Source: Thiocapsa sp.
GTDB lineage: Bacteria > Pseudomonadota > Gammaproteobacteria > Chromatiales > Chromatiaceae
DNA length: 35,650 bases
Assembly: GCF_022340925.1 (NCBI RefSeq)
Contig: NZ_JAJDNA010000051.1
Coordinates: forward strand, 1-35,650
Reading direction: 5' to 3'
Shown: positions 1 through 8,156 of the stretch, piece after piece
How the letters are laid out: each line of letters opens with the position of its first letter
How positions within the stretch are numbered: position 1 is the stretch's first letter
Notes under the pieces: model-generated
Databases searched by the model: none
What the model saw: only the letters and a program-made list of their open reading frames with translations
What the model was told of the DNA's origin: nothing
Translations under genes and position numbers: made by a program

Positions 1-1
1 C

Positions 2-1852
2 GCGGACGTGACCGCCGCAGCCAGGGCCTATGGCGCCGATGCACCCCTCGAGGGCGCCTTCGAGGGTGCCGTGCATCAGGCGGACGAGATCGCCGATCGA
101 CTGCGCCGCGAGGCCCAGCACGTCCATGAACGCGCGTCGACGCGGGCACGCCGTGAAGGCTGTCTGTGCCGGATCGAGGAAACCGACCGAGACTTGGCCG
201 ATGTCGAGCGGCGTGCAAACGCATCGAAGCAGGCCTGGGATGACTTGTGGGTGCCCAGCGGTCTGATCCCGCGATCACCGGCCGAGATGCTGCCCTGGCT
301 CAACCGGGCGCAGCGGCTCAGTGAGAAAGCACGCCAAGCCGATCAGCTGCGCGAGCGATGCGAGGTCCAGGAGGCCATCCGCCGTGCGCACCGCACCGCA
401 GTGCTTGCGGCGCTGGGCAGGGTATCGGAGCCGGGGTCCGTGCTCGATGTCGCGCCGGAGCTGGGTCCGGTCATCAGGCTCGCCGAGGCCCGGCTGCGCG
501 AGCTGGACGAGGGTACCCATAGTCGTCTCGCCCTGGAGCGGGAAGTCGAGGAGCTGGCGGAACGTGCACGTCGCTTGGGCCGCGAGCTCGCCGAGGCCGA
601 GGGCGCGCTCGACGCGTGGCAGGCCGAGTGGACGGCCTTGATGGCCGAGCTGGGACTGGCAGCCGATACAACCCCGGGCGAGGTCTCCGACGACCTGCAG
701 TCGATCGCCGATGCCCTCAAACAGATCGAGGCGGCAGACCGTCTTCGCGCACGCATCGACGGCATCGATCGAGACGCCGCGGCCTTCAGCGCGCAAGCCA
801 GGGCATGCCTCGAGCGGCTCGCGACCGATCTGCTGACCCGGCCCGTCGAGGAGGCAGTCATGCTCCTGCATGCCCGCTCCGCCGAGCAACGCGAGCTCAG
901 GAGTCGACTCGACGAAGTGCGCCAACAGGCCAGCCGCGCAGAGGCGGAAATTCGCGAGTCAGAAACGGCTATTACCATCTCAGATCAAGTGCTTACTGAA
1001 CTTTGCCGACAGGCCGCCTGCGATGCGCCCGAGCAGCTGCCCGAGATCGAGGAGCGCGCGCGCGCCGCAAGCCGCCTTGCTGCCGAGCTGGCCGAGGTCG
1101 AGTCGAGACTCATCCGGGCGGGCGACGGCCTCGGGATCGAGGCGCTGACGGAAGAGGCCGCCGGCATCGACCAGGATCGGATCGTCGCCCGCTTAAACGT
1201 GCTCGACGCCCGCCTGGAGCGCGAGCTGCGACCGGCACACCGCGCGCTCATCGAGCGCAAAGCCGACGCCGATGGGACGCTGAAGGCCATGGGCGGTGAC
1301 GACGCCGCGGCCGCCATCGCCGCTGAGGCGCAGCAGATCCTCGCCGCCATCCGGACCCACTCCGAGCAGTACGTCCGGCTCAAGCTCGCGGCACGCATGC
1401 TGCGGGACGAGATCGAGCGCTTTCGTCGCAAGCACAGCGACCCGATCCTCGCACACACCAGCCGCTATCTCGAGAAGCTGACCTGCGGGGCCTTCAGCGC
1501 CGTCGAGACCGACTTCGATGAGGCCGACCAGCCGGTCCTGGTCGGTCTGCGAAACAACGGCGAGCGACTCCGCGTCGAGGCGATGAGCACCGGGACACGG
1601 GATCAGCTGTACCTGGCACTGCGTCTCGCCAACCTCGAGCAGTATCTCGAGACCGCCGAGCCGATACCGTTCGTGGTCGACGACATTCTCATCCAATTCG
1701 ACGACGAGCGCGCTCTTGCGACGCTCGCGACCTTGGCCGACTTCTCCGCCAACACGCAGGTGATCCTCTTCACGCATCACGGCCGAGACATCGATCAGGC
1801 CGCGCGGCTCGATCCAAACCGTGAGCGGATCCACGTGCACCGCTTGACCTGA
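2..1852 (+). CDS. YhaN/SbcC-like AAA ATPase, 3' part (5'-truncated by window edge)
   Basis: The reading frame is open at the left edge, so the N-terminal ATPase lobe with Walker A lies outside the window; about 616 codons are visible. Most of this part is charged, Ala/Glu/Arg-rich coiled coil (roughly residues 20-470 of the visible protein), followed by the C-terminal ATPase lobe. That lobe has an ABC-type signature (STGTRDQLYLALRLA), a Walker B with acidic residues (FVVDDILIQFDDERA) and an H-loop-like VILFTHH. This layout is typical of SMC/Rad50-like proteins of the YhaN family, which in other genomes pair with a YhaM/SbcD-type nuclease for DNA end processing or repair. No partner gene is visible because the upstream side is cut off. 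The family call rests on the C-terminal lobe; the exact role is inference. Confidence 0.8.
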   Translation, partial: ADVTAAARAYGADAPLEGAFEGAVHQADEIADRLRREAQHVHERASTRARREGCLCRIEETDRDLADVERRANASKQAWDDLWVPSGLIPRSPAEMLPWLNRAQRLSEKARQADQLRERCEVQEAIRRAHRTAVLAALGRVSEPGSVLDVAPELGPVIRLAEARLRELDEGTHSRLALEREVEELAERARRLGRELAEAEGALDAWQAEWTALMAELGLAADTTPGEVSDDLQSIADALKQIEAADRLRARIDGIDRDAAAFSAQARACLERLATDLLTRPVEEAVMLLHARSAEQRELRSRLDEVRQQASRAEAEIRESETAITISDQVLTELCRQAACDAPEQLPEIEERARAASRLAAELAEVESRLIRAGDGLGIEALTEEAAGIDQDRIVARLNVLDARLERELRPAHRALIERKADADGTLKAMGGDDAAAAIAAEAQQILAAIRTHSEQYVRLKLAARMLRDEIERFRRKHSDPILAHTSRYLEKLTCGAFSAVETDFDEADQPVLVGLRNNGERLRVEAMSTGTRDQLYLALRLANLEQYLETAEPIPFVVDDILIQFDDERALATLATLADFSANTQVILFTHHGRDIDQAARLDPNRERIHVHRLT

Positions 1853-2003
1853 GCGCGGCCGCGCCAGAGATCGATGGGGCGAGGTTCTGGCCTGGCTCGA
1901 CCGCTCGGGGAACGTGGCCGGATGGACCGCGAAGCCTTCACCCAGCAGCGCGGTCTCAGCCCAGTCCTGGCGCGGCTTCGGCCCCCCGGGACCCGGACCC
2001 GTC

Positions 2004-2031
2004 ATTGCGCATAATGTATATTATGTCAAGT
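2004..2031 (+). other. dif-like XerC/XerD recombination site
   Basis: The 28 bases split into an 11-bp left arm ATTGCGCATAA, a 6-bp centre TGTATA and an 11-bp right arm TTATGTCAAGT. From memory the E. coli dif arms are GGTGCGCATAA and TTATGTTAAAT around the same centre, so 24 of 28 positions agree, including the whole centre and the inner parts of both arms. The inner palindrome CATAAT/ATTATG is perfect. The differences are the first two bases of the XerC arm and two bases in the outer half of the XerD arm. It could be the chromosomal dif of the replication terminus, or a dif copy used by a mobile element; a Tn3-family remnant begins within 250 bp. Confidence 0.75.
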
Positions 2032-2835
2032 ACGCGAGATGGGGCAATGCCCCGTGTCGCCGGAGAGGATGGTGAAATGCTTCTCCTCAAGTACCTGCGG
2101 CGCCAGACCCACATCCGTCCTTGGGGGTTTTGGCCCAAACCGCCGAAAATATGCAGTAGGCGTCGGGGCGAAGTCGACCAGGTTCCGCGGCTCCCAGATT
2201 CGGCTGCGGCGTTGGGGAATCAGTTTCAGGCCCTGTTCGCCCTGGCCGAGCGCGTGATCGTGCAGGTCGAGCTCTCCGCCGAGAGCGTGCGCTACTACGC
2301 CTCGTTGGTCGAGTTCTATACGGTCTACAAACTCAAGCGGATGGACCGCGAGGCAGTCCATCTGTACCTGCTCTGCTTCGTCCATGATCGCTACCAGCGG
2401 CTCAACGACAACCTGCTCGGTGCCTTCTGTTCCCTGGTGCGGCGCTACGTCGAGGCGGTCGTCCGTGACCGCTACGAATTAATGGTCTATCGACAGCTGC
2501 GCGACGGGCTCGAGGCCGGAGACCTGCACTGCCGCGACAGCGCTCGATTCCGCAGCTTCGACTCCGAAGAGGCCAACATCGAGCGGATTCTGCTCTCTCT
2601 GGCGCTGAAGAGCACGACTCAGAGCGTGATCGTCGGGAAGCTGAGCGCCTATCGGCGCAAGAACCGCACGAAGCGAGCGCTGTGGGAGCTCGACGGCATC
2701 ATCCGCACCCTGTACCTGCTGGACTACATCGACTCGCCGGTGCTGCGGCGCAACGTCCAGAATGCTAGCGCGGGGCTTTCGCCGCGCAACGAACTGCAGA
2801 CGGCGAATCCACGTCGAGTGAGATTCTCTGCGTGA
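2005..2835 (+). pseudogene. Tn3-family transposase remnant lacking the catalytic core
   Basis: An uninterrupted frame of 276 codons, but only about residues 80-275 look like TnpA of Tn3 elements, and these come from separate parts of that roughly 1000-residue protein. The first piece (RYYASLVEFYTVYKLKRM, then LYLLCFVHDRYQRLNDNLL) is from the N-terminal third. The next (RYELMVYRQLRDGLEAGD, then RDSARFRSFD) is from the middle. The last (KLSAYRRKNRTKRALWELD, then YLLDYIDSPVLRRNVQ) is near the C terminus. The region that should hold the DDE residues is missing, so it cannot transpose. Residues 1-75 resemble nothing I recognise and overlap the dif-like site, so the apparent TTG start is probably not real. 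Clear terminal inverted repeats were not found. Recalled family alignments, not a search, support the segment order. Confidence 0.75.
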
Positions 2836-2931
2836 GTCAGATCATCACCGGCCCATCCTTGAGCTTGCGCTGGCTCGCGCTGCTCGCCAGCATCCGCGCC
2901 TTCATCGCCCGGTGGCGCCTGAAGGTCGGCA

Positions 2932-3459
2932 TCATCCCGATGATCGCGGCCTGCGCACTGCAGTGTCTGAGTTGTGGGACCCCTCGGTATTGAGCGGGCG
3001 CTGCGACCCGGCCGCTCGCCGACTCCCCTCCTCCCCCGCGTTGCTGCCTCCGGGCCGCCAACGTGGACAAGACGCCAAGCGACCGGCCCGGTCCAGGACG
3101 CGCGCCCTCCGGACAACCAGATAGCCATAGATCAAGCCGTTGAGGATCAGGAGGGCGAGTCCGAGCAGGATCTGCATGGCACGGGTGAGACCGGGTGGAT
3201 AGACGAGCGGCATGATGTAGTGATCGATGAAGCCGCCGCTGTAGCCGTCCCGACCGGCAGCCAGGCGCCACTCGACCTCGATGGGCGTAAGCGGACAGAT
3301 GAAGCCGCCGAGCTCGATCGCGATGCCCCAGATCAGACATGGGACATGCACATAGGCCAGGGACGGCCATCGCAGCACCAGGATCGCCCCCGCGGCGACG
3401 AAGAGGATGAAGGCGAAGTGGAGCAGGACCAGGCCATCTGCGATGAGGTCGGCGATCAT
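2932..3459 (-). CDS. DUF2784 family inner-membrane protein with extended tail
   Basis: The first 125 residues match the DUF2784 pattern: hydrophobic segments at about 5-30, 36-54 and 92-116, the block HVPCLIWGIAIELGGFICPLTP, and FIDHYIMPLVYPPGLTR. Proteins of this family usually end soon after the third membrane segment, and their function is unknown. Here the frame continues for about 50 further polar, low-complexity residues (from about 126 to 175) reaching toward the Tn3 remnant. I infer that the original stop was lost or displaced by rearrangement at that junction. ATG at 3459 is the first start and gives a compact N terminus. It is transcribed away from the cyclase gene upstream on the same strand, 136 bp away. 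Confidence 0.7.
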   Translation of the reverse strand: MIADLIADGLVLLHFAFILFVAAGAILVLRWPSLAYVHVPCLIWGIAIELGGFICPLTPIEVEWRLAAGRDGYSGGFIDHYIMPLVYPPGLTRAMQILLGLALLILNGLIYGYLVVRRARVLDRAGRLASCPRWRPGGSNAGEEGSRRAAGSQRPLNTEGSHNSDTAVRRPRSSG

Positions 3460-3595
3460 GGTCTCCTATGCCGGTTACGGGTGCCGGGATCCGGTTCATC
3501 TGCTGCGCGTGCCTTGAGCGGTCCGGACACGCCGCGGGCTCAGCCGACCCCGGCGGCGACCGCCGACCCGATTTGTCGGCGGCTGGATTCGGCGC

Positions 3596-4684
3596 TCAGG
3601 TCCAGCGGCCCCAGAGCATGTCGTCGACGTACCGTTTGACCAAACGGTGCCCGGGCGTATCCACCGATGTGAACTCGAGATTTGTCCGATAGATGCCGGC
3701 CCCGGGCGAGGTCTGCAGGACCCGTGCGTAGACGTCGGCCGACGGGGCGAACCCTAAATCCGGCGCAAAGCTGAGGATGATCTCGGACGCGGGAGGCAGG
3801 ATGAACGGGAGGTCCGCGTTCATGCCGTGGTAACCCAGATCATTGGCCTTCCCGATGAAGCGTTGCGATAGGATCCGCTTGGACTCGATCCGGCGAAAGG
3901 CGACGGGAAAGTCCACCAGGACGCGCGGCGACCGGCGGGCCTCGATCTGCGGAACCACCAGCCGCTTAGGATGGGTGACGGCATGCAGCTCATAGAGTGT
4001 GATCTCTCTTGCCTTGCCCTTGACGTAGAGCGAGTTGGCGCCGCCGATCTCGATCCGGTCGCGTGCGCCGGCATAGCTGGACTCACTGAGCAGCACCTGA
4101 CCACGCAGGCTGTATCCCTCCATGCGAGCGGCAAGGTTGACCGTGTCGCCGATCACCGTGTACTCGTTGTAGAGCCGGGATCCGAAGCTCCCGGCCATGA
4201 GGCTTCCGGTATTGACGGCGATGCCCGCGAAGATGTTCGGCTCGCCGGCCTGTCGACTCTCCCGGTTGAGCTCGAGCATCGCCTGTTGCATCTCCACGGC
4301 GCAGGACAGCGCGCGGATCAGATGGTCATCGTGTCGGATGGGGGCCCCGAACAGCGCCATGACGGCATCGCCCATGAACTTGTCGACGACCCCGCCGTGC
4401 TGGCGAACCAGATCGACCATCCGCGTGAAATAGCGATTGAGCAGTCGGATGATCGTCCGTGGTGGCTGCGATTCGGTCAGCGCCGTGAACCCGCGGATAT
4501 CCGCGATCAGGACGGTGGCCTCGATATCGACGATGGGTTGAGACTCGAGCAAGAAGGCATCGAGCAACGGGTTCAGCCGATCGAGCATTGCCCGCGCCCC
4601 GAGAGGCGACGACTCCACGCCGTAGACCTCGCTTACCAAGCCGCAGATGCCTGCGACCAACGACTTCCTGTCTCTGTGCTGCAT
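3596..4684 (-). CDS. class III adenylate/guanylate cyclase fused to a PilZ domain
   Basis: 362 residues in two parts. Residues 55-235 form a class III cyclase domain: metal-binding Asp62 (IADIRGFTAL) and Asp106 (DKFMGDAVMALFGAP), a purine-selecting Lys102 and Asp180 pair typical of adenylyl cyclases, and Asn183/Arg187 in TVNLAARMEG. All catalytic positions I can place are present, so cAMP synthesis is the best guess. Residues 248-362 look like a PilZ domain: the RRSPR motif at 250-254 and an NDLGYHG stretch at 281-287, in place of the usual D/N-x-S-x-x-G, preceding a beta-rich tail. No membrane segment is seen, so the protein is probably soluble. PilZ usually binds cyclic di-GMP, so the fusion could gate cAMP production by that signal. 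That is inference. Confidence 0.85.
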   Translation of the reverse strand: MQHRDRKSLVAGICGLVSEVYGVESSPLGARAMLDRLNPLLDAFLLESQPIVDIEATVLIADIRGFTALTESQPPRTIIRLLNRYFTRMVDLVRQHGGVVDKFMGDAVMALFGAPIRHDDHLIRALSCAVEMQQAMLELNRESRQAGEPNIFAGIAVNTGSLMAGSFGSRLYNEYTVIGDTVNLAARMEGYSLRGQVLLSESSYAGARDRIEIGGANSLYVKGKAREITLYELHAVTHPKRLVVPQIEARRSPRVLVDFPVAFRRIESKRILSQRFIGKANDLGYHGMNADLPFILPPASEIILSFAPDLGFAPSADVYARVLQTSPGAGIYRTNLEFTSVDTPGHRLVKRYVDDMLWGRWT

Positions 4685-5128
4685 GCGACTCGACCGTTGG
4701 TTGATCTCCAGTGACGAAGGAGACGCTGATTTATCGGCTATCCTGACCGAAAATCATCACGGAACCGGAACATGCGGTCTGCCGGCTCCCTCATTATCAG
4801 GCGCTCGAGCCGCGAACACGGCGGAGCATCCTTCCTCGCAAGGGAAACGCTGAATATCTCGGCGCTCGGTTAAGGATGGCACAACTGGGCGAAATAAGAG
4901 ATCGGAAAACGCCGTCCTTTTCCACTCCTTCAGCAGGCCGGCGTGCCCCGACTCCGGGGACGCCTTGTTCGGGACCCGGCCGCAGTCCCCGACGGATGTC
5001 GAGTAATTGACGATTTACATGGGGAACCAGCTCGCTTGCGTGCATGCTAAGGCCGCGCCAACCCGGCCATGTTCCGAGAACCGGAACGGCTGGCCAAACA
5101 ACCTCATCCGTGACGGAGACCAACCTCG
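4685..5128. other. 444-bp intergenic region, no gene recognised
   Basis: It separates the start of the cyclase gene (minus) from the start of the next gene (plus), so it should hold two divergent promoters. I see no convincing promoter pair or RNA gene. The only structure noticed is a weak inverted repeat, GGAAAA at 4904-4909 and TTTTCC at 4918-4923. Short open frames here have no recognisable product. Confidence 0.5.
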
Positions 5129-5557
5129 GTGGACCGCTTTACCCGCATCTATACCATCGTCATTGCCCTGGTGATCATCGGAGCCCTCGTCTTATGGGTC
5201 GGCTCCGCTTGGAAGCCGGGCGTCTGGGAGCTCAACCGTCTGCTGGAGTCGGACCCGCAGCTGGCCACCTACCCGTATCAATTCAGGGTCGTGTCTCTCG
5301 ATAGCGGCGTCGCGACCATCTCCACTCCGCGCTCGTTCGAGTTGCCGGCCATCCGCTTTCTCGAGATCATCCACCCCAACCTGGCGAATAAGGCGGACAA
5401 CGATCCGGAGGTGGTCGCGGCACAGCAGACGCTGATCGATCATCAGAAGCGGGCCCAGGGCTTGATCCTGGCGCAGCCGCAGGTCGAGTCCGTGCGTTGG
5501 GAGCTCGACACGCAGTGGCTCGCGGCGCGCGGCGTCTATGTCTCGGGAAGCCCCTGA
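5129..5557 (+). CDS. small protein with N-terminal membrane anchor, unknown function
   Basis: 142 residues, not recognised. Residues 7-27 (IYTIVIALVIIGALVLWVGSA) form one hydrophobic segment after a short basic N terminus, so the protein is probably an inner-membrane anchored or uncleaved secreted protein with its body in the periplasm. The remainder is mixed polar, has no cysteine, and ends with a short region that could be helical (residues 95-115). The start is GTG at 5129, supported by a purine-rich CGGAGAC ten bases upstream; there is no better ATG in frame. It stands alone between two intergenic gaps. Codon use is like its neighbours, so I regard it as a real gene. Confidence 0.65.
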   Translation: MDRFTRIYTIVIALVIIGALVLWVGSAWKPGVWELNRLLESDPQLATYPYQFRVVSLDSGVATISTPRSFELPAIRFLEIIHPNLANKADNDPEVVAAQQTLIDHQKRAQGLILAQPQVESVRWELDTQWLAARGVYVSGSP

Positions 5558-5862
5558 TCCGGGTGATCTCGCGCCGGCCCCCCGGTCACGACCCTGCAGC
5601 CCCGACGTTTCGGCCGGCGGCGGTCAGTCCATCCCGGCCGGGCGCGGGACCGGCTGCTCACCCCAGCTCGACCGCCCTCGAGTGGTTGCGCGTTCGTCCG
5701 GCATGCGGCGTGCGAAGCCGCTATACTTGCCGACCGGCGCCCAGCTCGACCGTCGTCGGGTCTTTCTCGTTGACGCGGATCCCTGCTTGAACCCGTGCCT
5801 CGGCGACTGGGTGCAAATGTCGGGATCCGTTCGACGATCGACACACCAAGCGGAGACCCGCG
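5558..5862. other. 305-bp intergenic region, no gene recognised
   Basis: Lies between two plus-strand genes. Several open frames cross it on both strands, but they have shadow-like Arg/Pro/Ser-rich translations and no recognisable family. A CGCTATACT stretch near 5720 could be a -10 element for the DUF454 gene, without a clear -35. No repeat or RNA gene was seen. Confidence 0.4.
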
Positions 5863-6357
5863 ATGCAGGAGAGGATCACAACGCCCGATTCTTCCGCGCC
5901 GACCATCAGCCAGCGGCGACGTCACATCTATAACCTGCTGGCCTGGCTGTGTTTCGGTCTAGGGTTTCTCGGCATGGTGCTCCCCCTGATGCCCACAACC
6001 GTGTTCTGGATCTGTGCGACCTGGCTGTGGCTGCGCAGCGCGCCGAGGCGGGTCCGGTTCCTGGTCGAGCACCCGCGGTTCGGCGCATCGATCCGCGCGT
6101 TCTTGGAACGGGGGGAGATGTGCCGGACAGGCAAAACCGCCGCGATCGGCAGCATGGCCATCAGCTGGTCGATCTGGTTTTCGCTGGCGGGTCCCGGACC
6201 CGTCCTGGGCCTGACCGTCGCGGCCATCCTGGGTCTCGTCGCACTTTGGATCGGAACCCGGCCGGAAGGTCCGCCGCAGAAGGAGGTTCGGGTGACGCTG
6301 GACTTGGGATCGGTCGCGCGGGCGCAACCCTCTTCCAGGGCCTCCGGTCAGCGTTAA
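5863..6357 (+). CDS. DUF454 (YbaN family) inner-membrane protein
   Basis: 164 residues. The family pattern is clear: a first membrane segment (about 26-50) with GFLGMVLPLMPTTVFWICATW, then LRSAPR, HPRFG and a short cytoplasmic stretch with basic residues, followed by two closely spaced membrane segments (about 95-130) containing ISWSIWF. E. coli YbaN is about 125 residues; this one has an extra polar N terminus of about 20 residues and a tail of about 30 (from QKEVRVTLDLGS). The biochemical role of the family is unknown. The ATG at 5863 is preceded by GCGGAGACC. It converges with fnr, 69 bp downstream, and no strong terminator was seen between them. Confidence 0.85.
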   Translation: MQERITTPDSSAPTISQRRRHIYNLLAWLCFGLGFLGMVLPLMPTTVFWICATWLWLRSAPRRVRFLVEHPRFGASIRAFLERGEMCRTGKTAAIGSMAISWSIWFSLAGPGPVLGLTVAAILGLVALWIGTRPEGPPQKEVRVTLDLGSVARAQPSSRASGQR

Positions 6358-6426
6358 GCCGTCTCCCGCCCCCTCGATCATTGCGAGCTCAGGCCAACCC
6401 GGATTCGATTCGGCCCCCGATGCCGC

Positions 6427-7287
6427 TCAACCGTAGATGAGCTCGGACCAGCGCCCCTCATTGGTCAGTTGCTGCTTGATCTCCTTCCAGCCTTCCGAAG
6501 AGCCGACCTGCTCGGCCATCACCCTGTCGAAGACGTGGGCGATCTTGCCGAGCCCGGAGAGGAACACATAAGTGTTCTCCTCCTTGATCAGGTGAAGCGC
6601 CTCCGCCGCATTGTCGGCGAGGCCACGCTCCAACGCCTGCGAAGAGGACATCAGCGGGCGCGTTCCCAAGGCCCTGAAGGCCTTGAAGGTCTTCTCGTCA
6701 TAATAGTTCGCCAGGTCCGTGCTCTCATCGTTGGTGTACATGAGGTCCAGTCCGCTGCGCCCGCCATAGAAAAGGCGCACCTGGCCCTTCCAATCACCGC
6801 GCCGCTCGTAGATCAACTGGGCGAAGGCGCGAAAGGGGGCGATGCCGGTGCCCGTGCCGATCATCAAGAGATTGGCGCGGTTGTCCAGCGGCATCTTGAA
6901 GGGACTCAGATAGGGACCGCTGACGATCAGGCAGTCGCCCACGTGCGCGTCGCACAGATAGTTCGAGGCGATGCCAGGGTAACGTTCCCCGCTCACCTCG
7001 TCGACATAGAAGCAGCGGCGGACCAGGAGGTCGAGATCGACCCCGGTGCCGAGCGGGATGGAGCGGGCATTGGCGATTGAATAACGGCGCAGATGATACG
7101 GGTTGCCGAACGGATGCGGCCCGGGAACGATCACGCCGATGCTCTGCCCCTCCACGAACTGGAACGCCGGATCCCTCACCTGCACGATCAGATGACGGAC
7201 CTCGTCGGCGTTCTCGGGGGTGATGCGCCGAGACTCCTTGATGAAGGCCTCGGTGGTCGGACCGATCTCGGCGGGAAGGTCAATCAT
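6427..7287 (-). CDS. ferredoxin-NADP(+) reductase (FNR), last gene of the rnf operon
   Basis: 286 residues from the ATG at 7287, which follows AAAGGAGC and overlaps the end of the preceding gene by 8 bases; a longer in-frame extension upstream lies inside that gene and is rejected. The FAD domain carries RRYSIAN at 68-73 (the RxYS flavin motif). The NADP domain carries GTGTGIAPFRAF at 144-155, YGGRSGLD at 174-181 and a C-terminal GRWSELIYG. This fits a plant-type FNR, which moves electrons between ferredoxin or flavodoxin and NADP(H) in the cytoplasm. The position directly after rnfA and the small cysteine protein implies co-production with Rnf and PFOR, giving the operon an NADPH outlet or inlet. 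The exact subclass is uncertain. Confidence 0.88.
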   Translation of the reverse strand: MIDLPAEIGPTTEAFIKESRRITPENADEVRHLIVQVRDPAFQFVEGQSIGVIVPGPHPFGNPYHLRRYSIANARSIPLGTGVDLDLLVRRCFYVDEVSGERYPGIASNYLCDAHVGDCLIVSGPYLSPFKMPLDNRANLLMIGTGTGIAPFRAFAQLIYERRGDWKGQVRLFYGGRSGLDLMYTNDESTDLANYYDEKTFKAFRALGTRPLMSSSQALERGLADNAAEALHLIKEENTYVFLSGLGKIAHVFDRVMAEQVGSSEGWKEIKQQLTNEGRWSELIYG

Positions 7288-7573
7288 TAGGCGCGTGCTC
7301 CTTTGATCCGGCGGCCGTGGGAAGGCCGAGACGACGGGGATGATGGCAATCTGTCTTCGGGGGCTGAGTCTGAAGGCGCGGGGCCGGTACCGGTCTCGCG
7401 CCGACACCGGGCCGCTCGCAGTGACCGCTGCCACAGGCGCATCCGGCCTCCTCCTTGCGGAACGGACCCAGCTCGGGATAACGAGCGGCGAAGCGGGCAT
7501 AGAGCTGCTGAACCCAGATCCAGCCGGCGAGCACCAGGAAGATCACCAGCGAGGCCGACACTACGCTAACCAT
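7280..7573 (-). CDS. small single-TM four-cysteine protein between rnfA and fnr
   Basis: 97 residues. A membrane segment at about 4-22 is followed by YARFAARYPELGPFRKEEAG and a cysteine patch, Cys45-x-Cys47-x4-Cys52, with a fourth cysteine at 76 in a Pro/Arg-rich tail. ATG at 7573 is preceded by GGAGG and overlaps the rnfA stop by 8 bases; its own stop overlaps the fnr start by 8 bases, so translation is probably coupled on both sides. No family is recognised with certainty. The layout (one membrane helix then clustered cysteines) resembles NqrM, the small factor needed to mature the Na+-NQR relative of Rnf. An analogous role in inserting the iron centre of RnfA/RnfE is a hypothesis. The overlap signals and position make it a real gene. 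Confidence 0.75.
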   Translation of the reverse strand: MVSVVSASLVIFLVLAGWIWVQQLYARFAARYPELGPFRKEEAGCACGSGHCERPGVGARPVPAPRLQTQPPKTDCHHPRRLGLPTAAGSKEHAPND

Positions 7574-8156
7574 GTGAGCCTCCGAGACCAGCGAACCCCA
7601 TGAAGGCGAGCGACAAGAGCCCCGCCAACATCAGGGTCATGGCCGCGCCCTGGCTGACACTGGGCACTCGAGCCAACGCCAGCTTTTCCCGCAGACCCGC
7701 CATCAACATCAGGGCCAACATGAACCCCCCGCCCGCCCCGAGCGCGTAGACCAGGCTCTGGATGAAGTCATACTCCTTGGCGGTCTGGAAGAGGGCTAGA
7801 CCGAGGATCGCGCAGTTGGTCGTGATCAAGGGCAGGAAGATCCCGAGCGAGCGAAAGAGCGCCGGACTGTAACGTTTCACGAACATCTCGACCAGCTGAA
7901 CCGCGGACGCGATCACCGCGATGTAGCAGATCAGACGGAGGAAGAGAAGATCCAATTCGGTCAGCAGCCAGTTGATTCCATAAGCACTCGTGGAGCTGAC
8001 GAGCATCACGAAAATGACGGCGAGGCCCATGTTCCAGGCGGTCTCCTTCTTGGCCGAGACGCCGAGGAAGGGACAGATCCCGAGGAACAGCGCCAACACG
8101 AAATTGTTGACGACTGCAGCGTTTAGGAAGATGAGATAAAGCGATTCATCCTGCAT
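7566..8156 (-). CDS. rnfA: electron transport complex subunit RnfA
   Basis: 196 residues, the normal length, with six hydrophobic segments. RnfA is an integral subunit of the Rnf ferredoxin:NAD oxidoreductase. Together with RnfE it forms the membrane core, where a conserved cysteine from each half binds an iron centre. Those motifs are visible here: NNFVLALFLGICPFLGVS near residue 18-35 and TTNCAILGLALF near 111-122. The C terminus (GFAGLGG) matches the family. Its start overlaps the end of rnfE by 11 bases and its stop overlaps the small cysteine gene by 8. The order places rnfA last of the rnf genes proper. Confidence 0.95.
   Translation of the reverse strand: MQDESLYLIFLNAAVVNNFVLALFLGICPFLGVSAKKETAWNMGLAVIFVMLVSSTSAYGINWLLTELDLLFLRLICYIAVIASAVQLVEMFVKRYSPALFRSLGIFLPLITTNCAILGLALFQTAKEYDFIQSLVYALGAGGGFMLALMLMAGLREKLALARVPSVSQGAAMTLMLAGLLSLAFMGFAGLGGSHG

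Noticed and set aside
4797..5123. 108-codon minus-strand frame in the 4685-5128 gap
   Set aside because: No recognisable product, no ribosome site seen and a shadow-like composition.
5538..5933. 131-codon plus-strand frame overlapping the DUF454 gene
   Set aside because: Runs in another frame into a recognised gene, with Arg/Pro/Ser-rich, unrecognisable translation.
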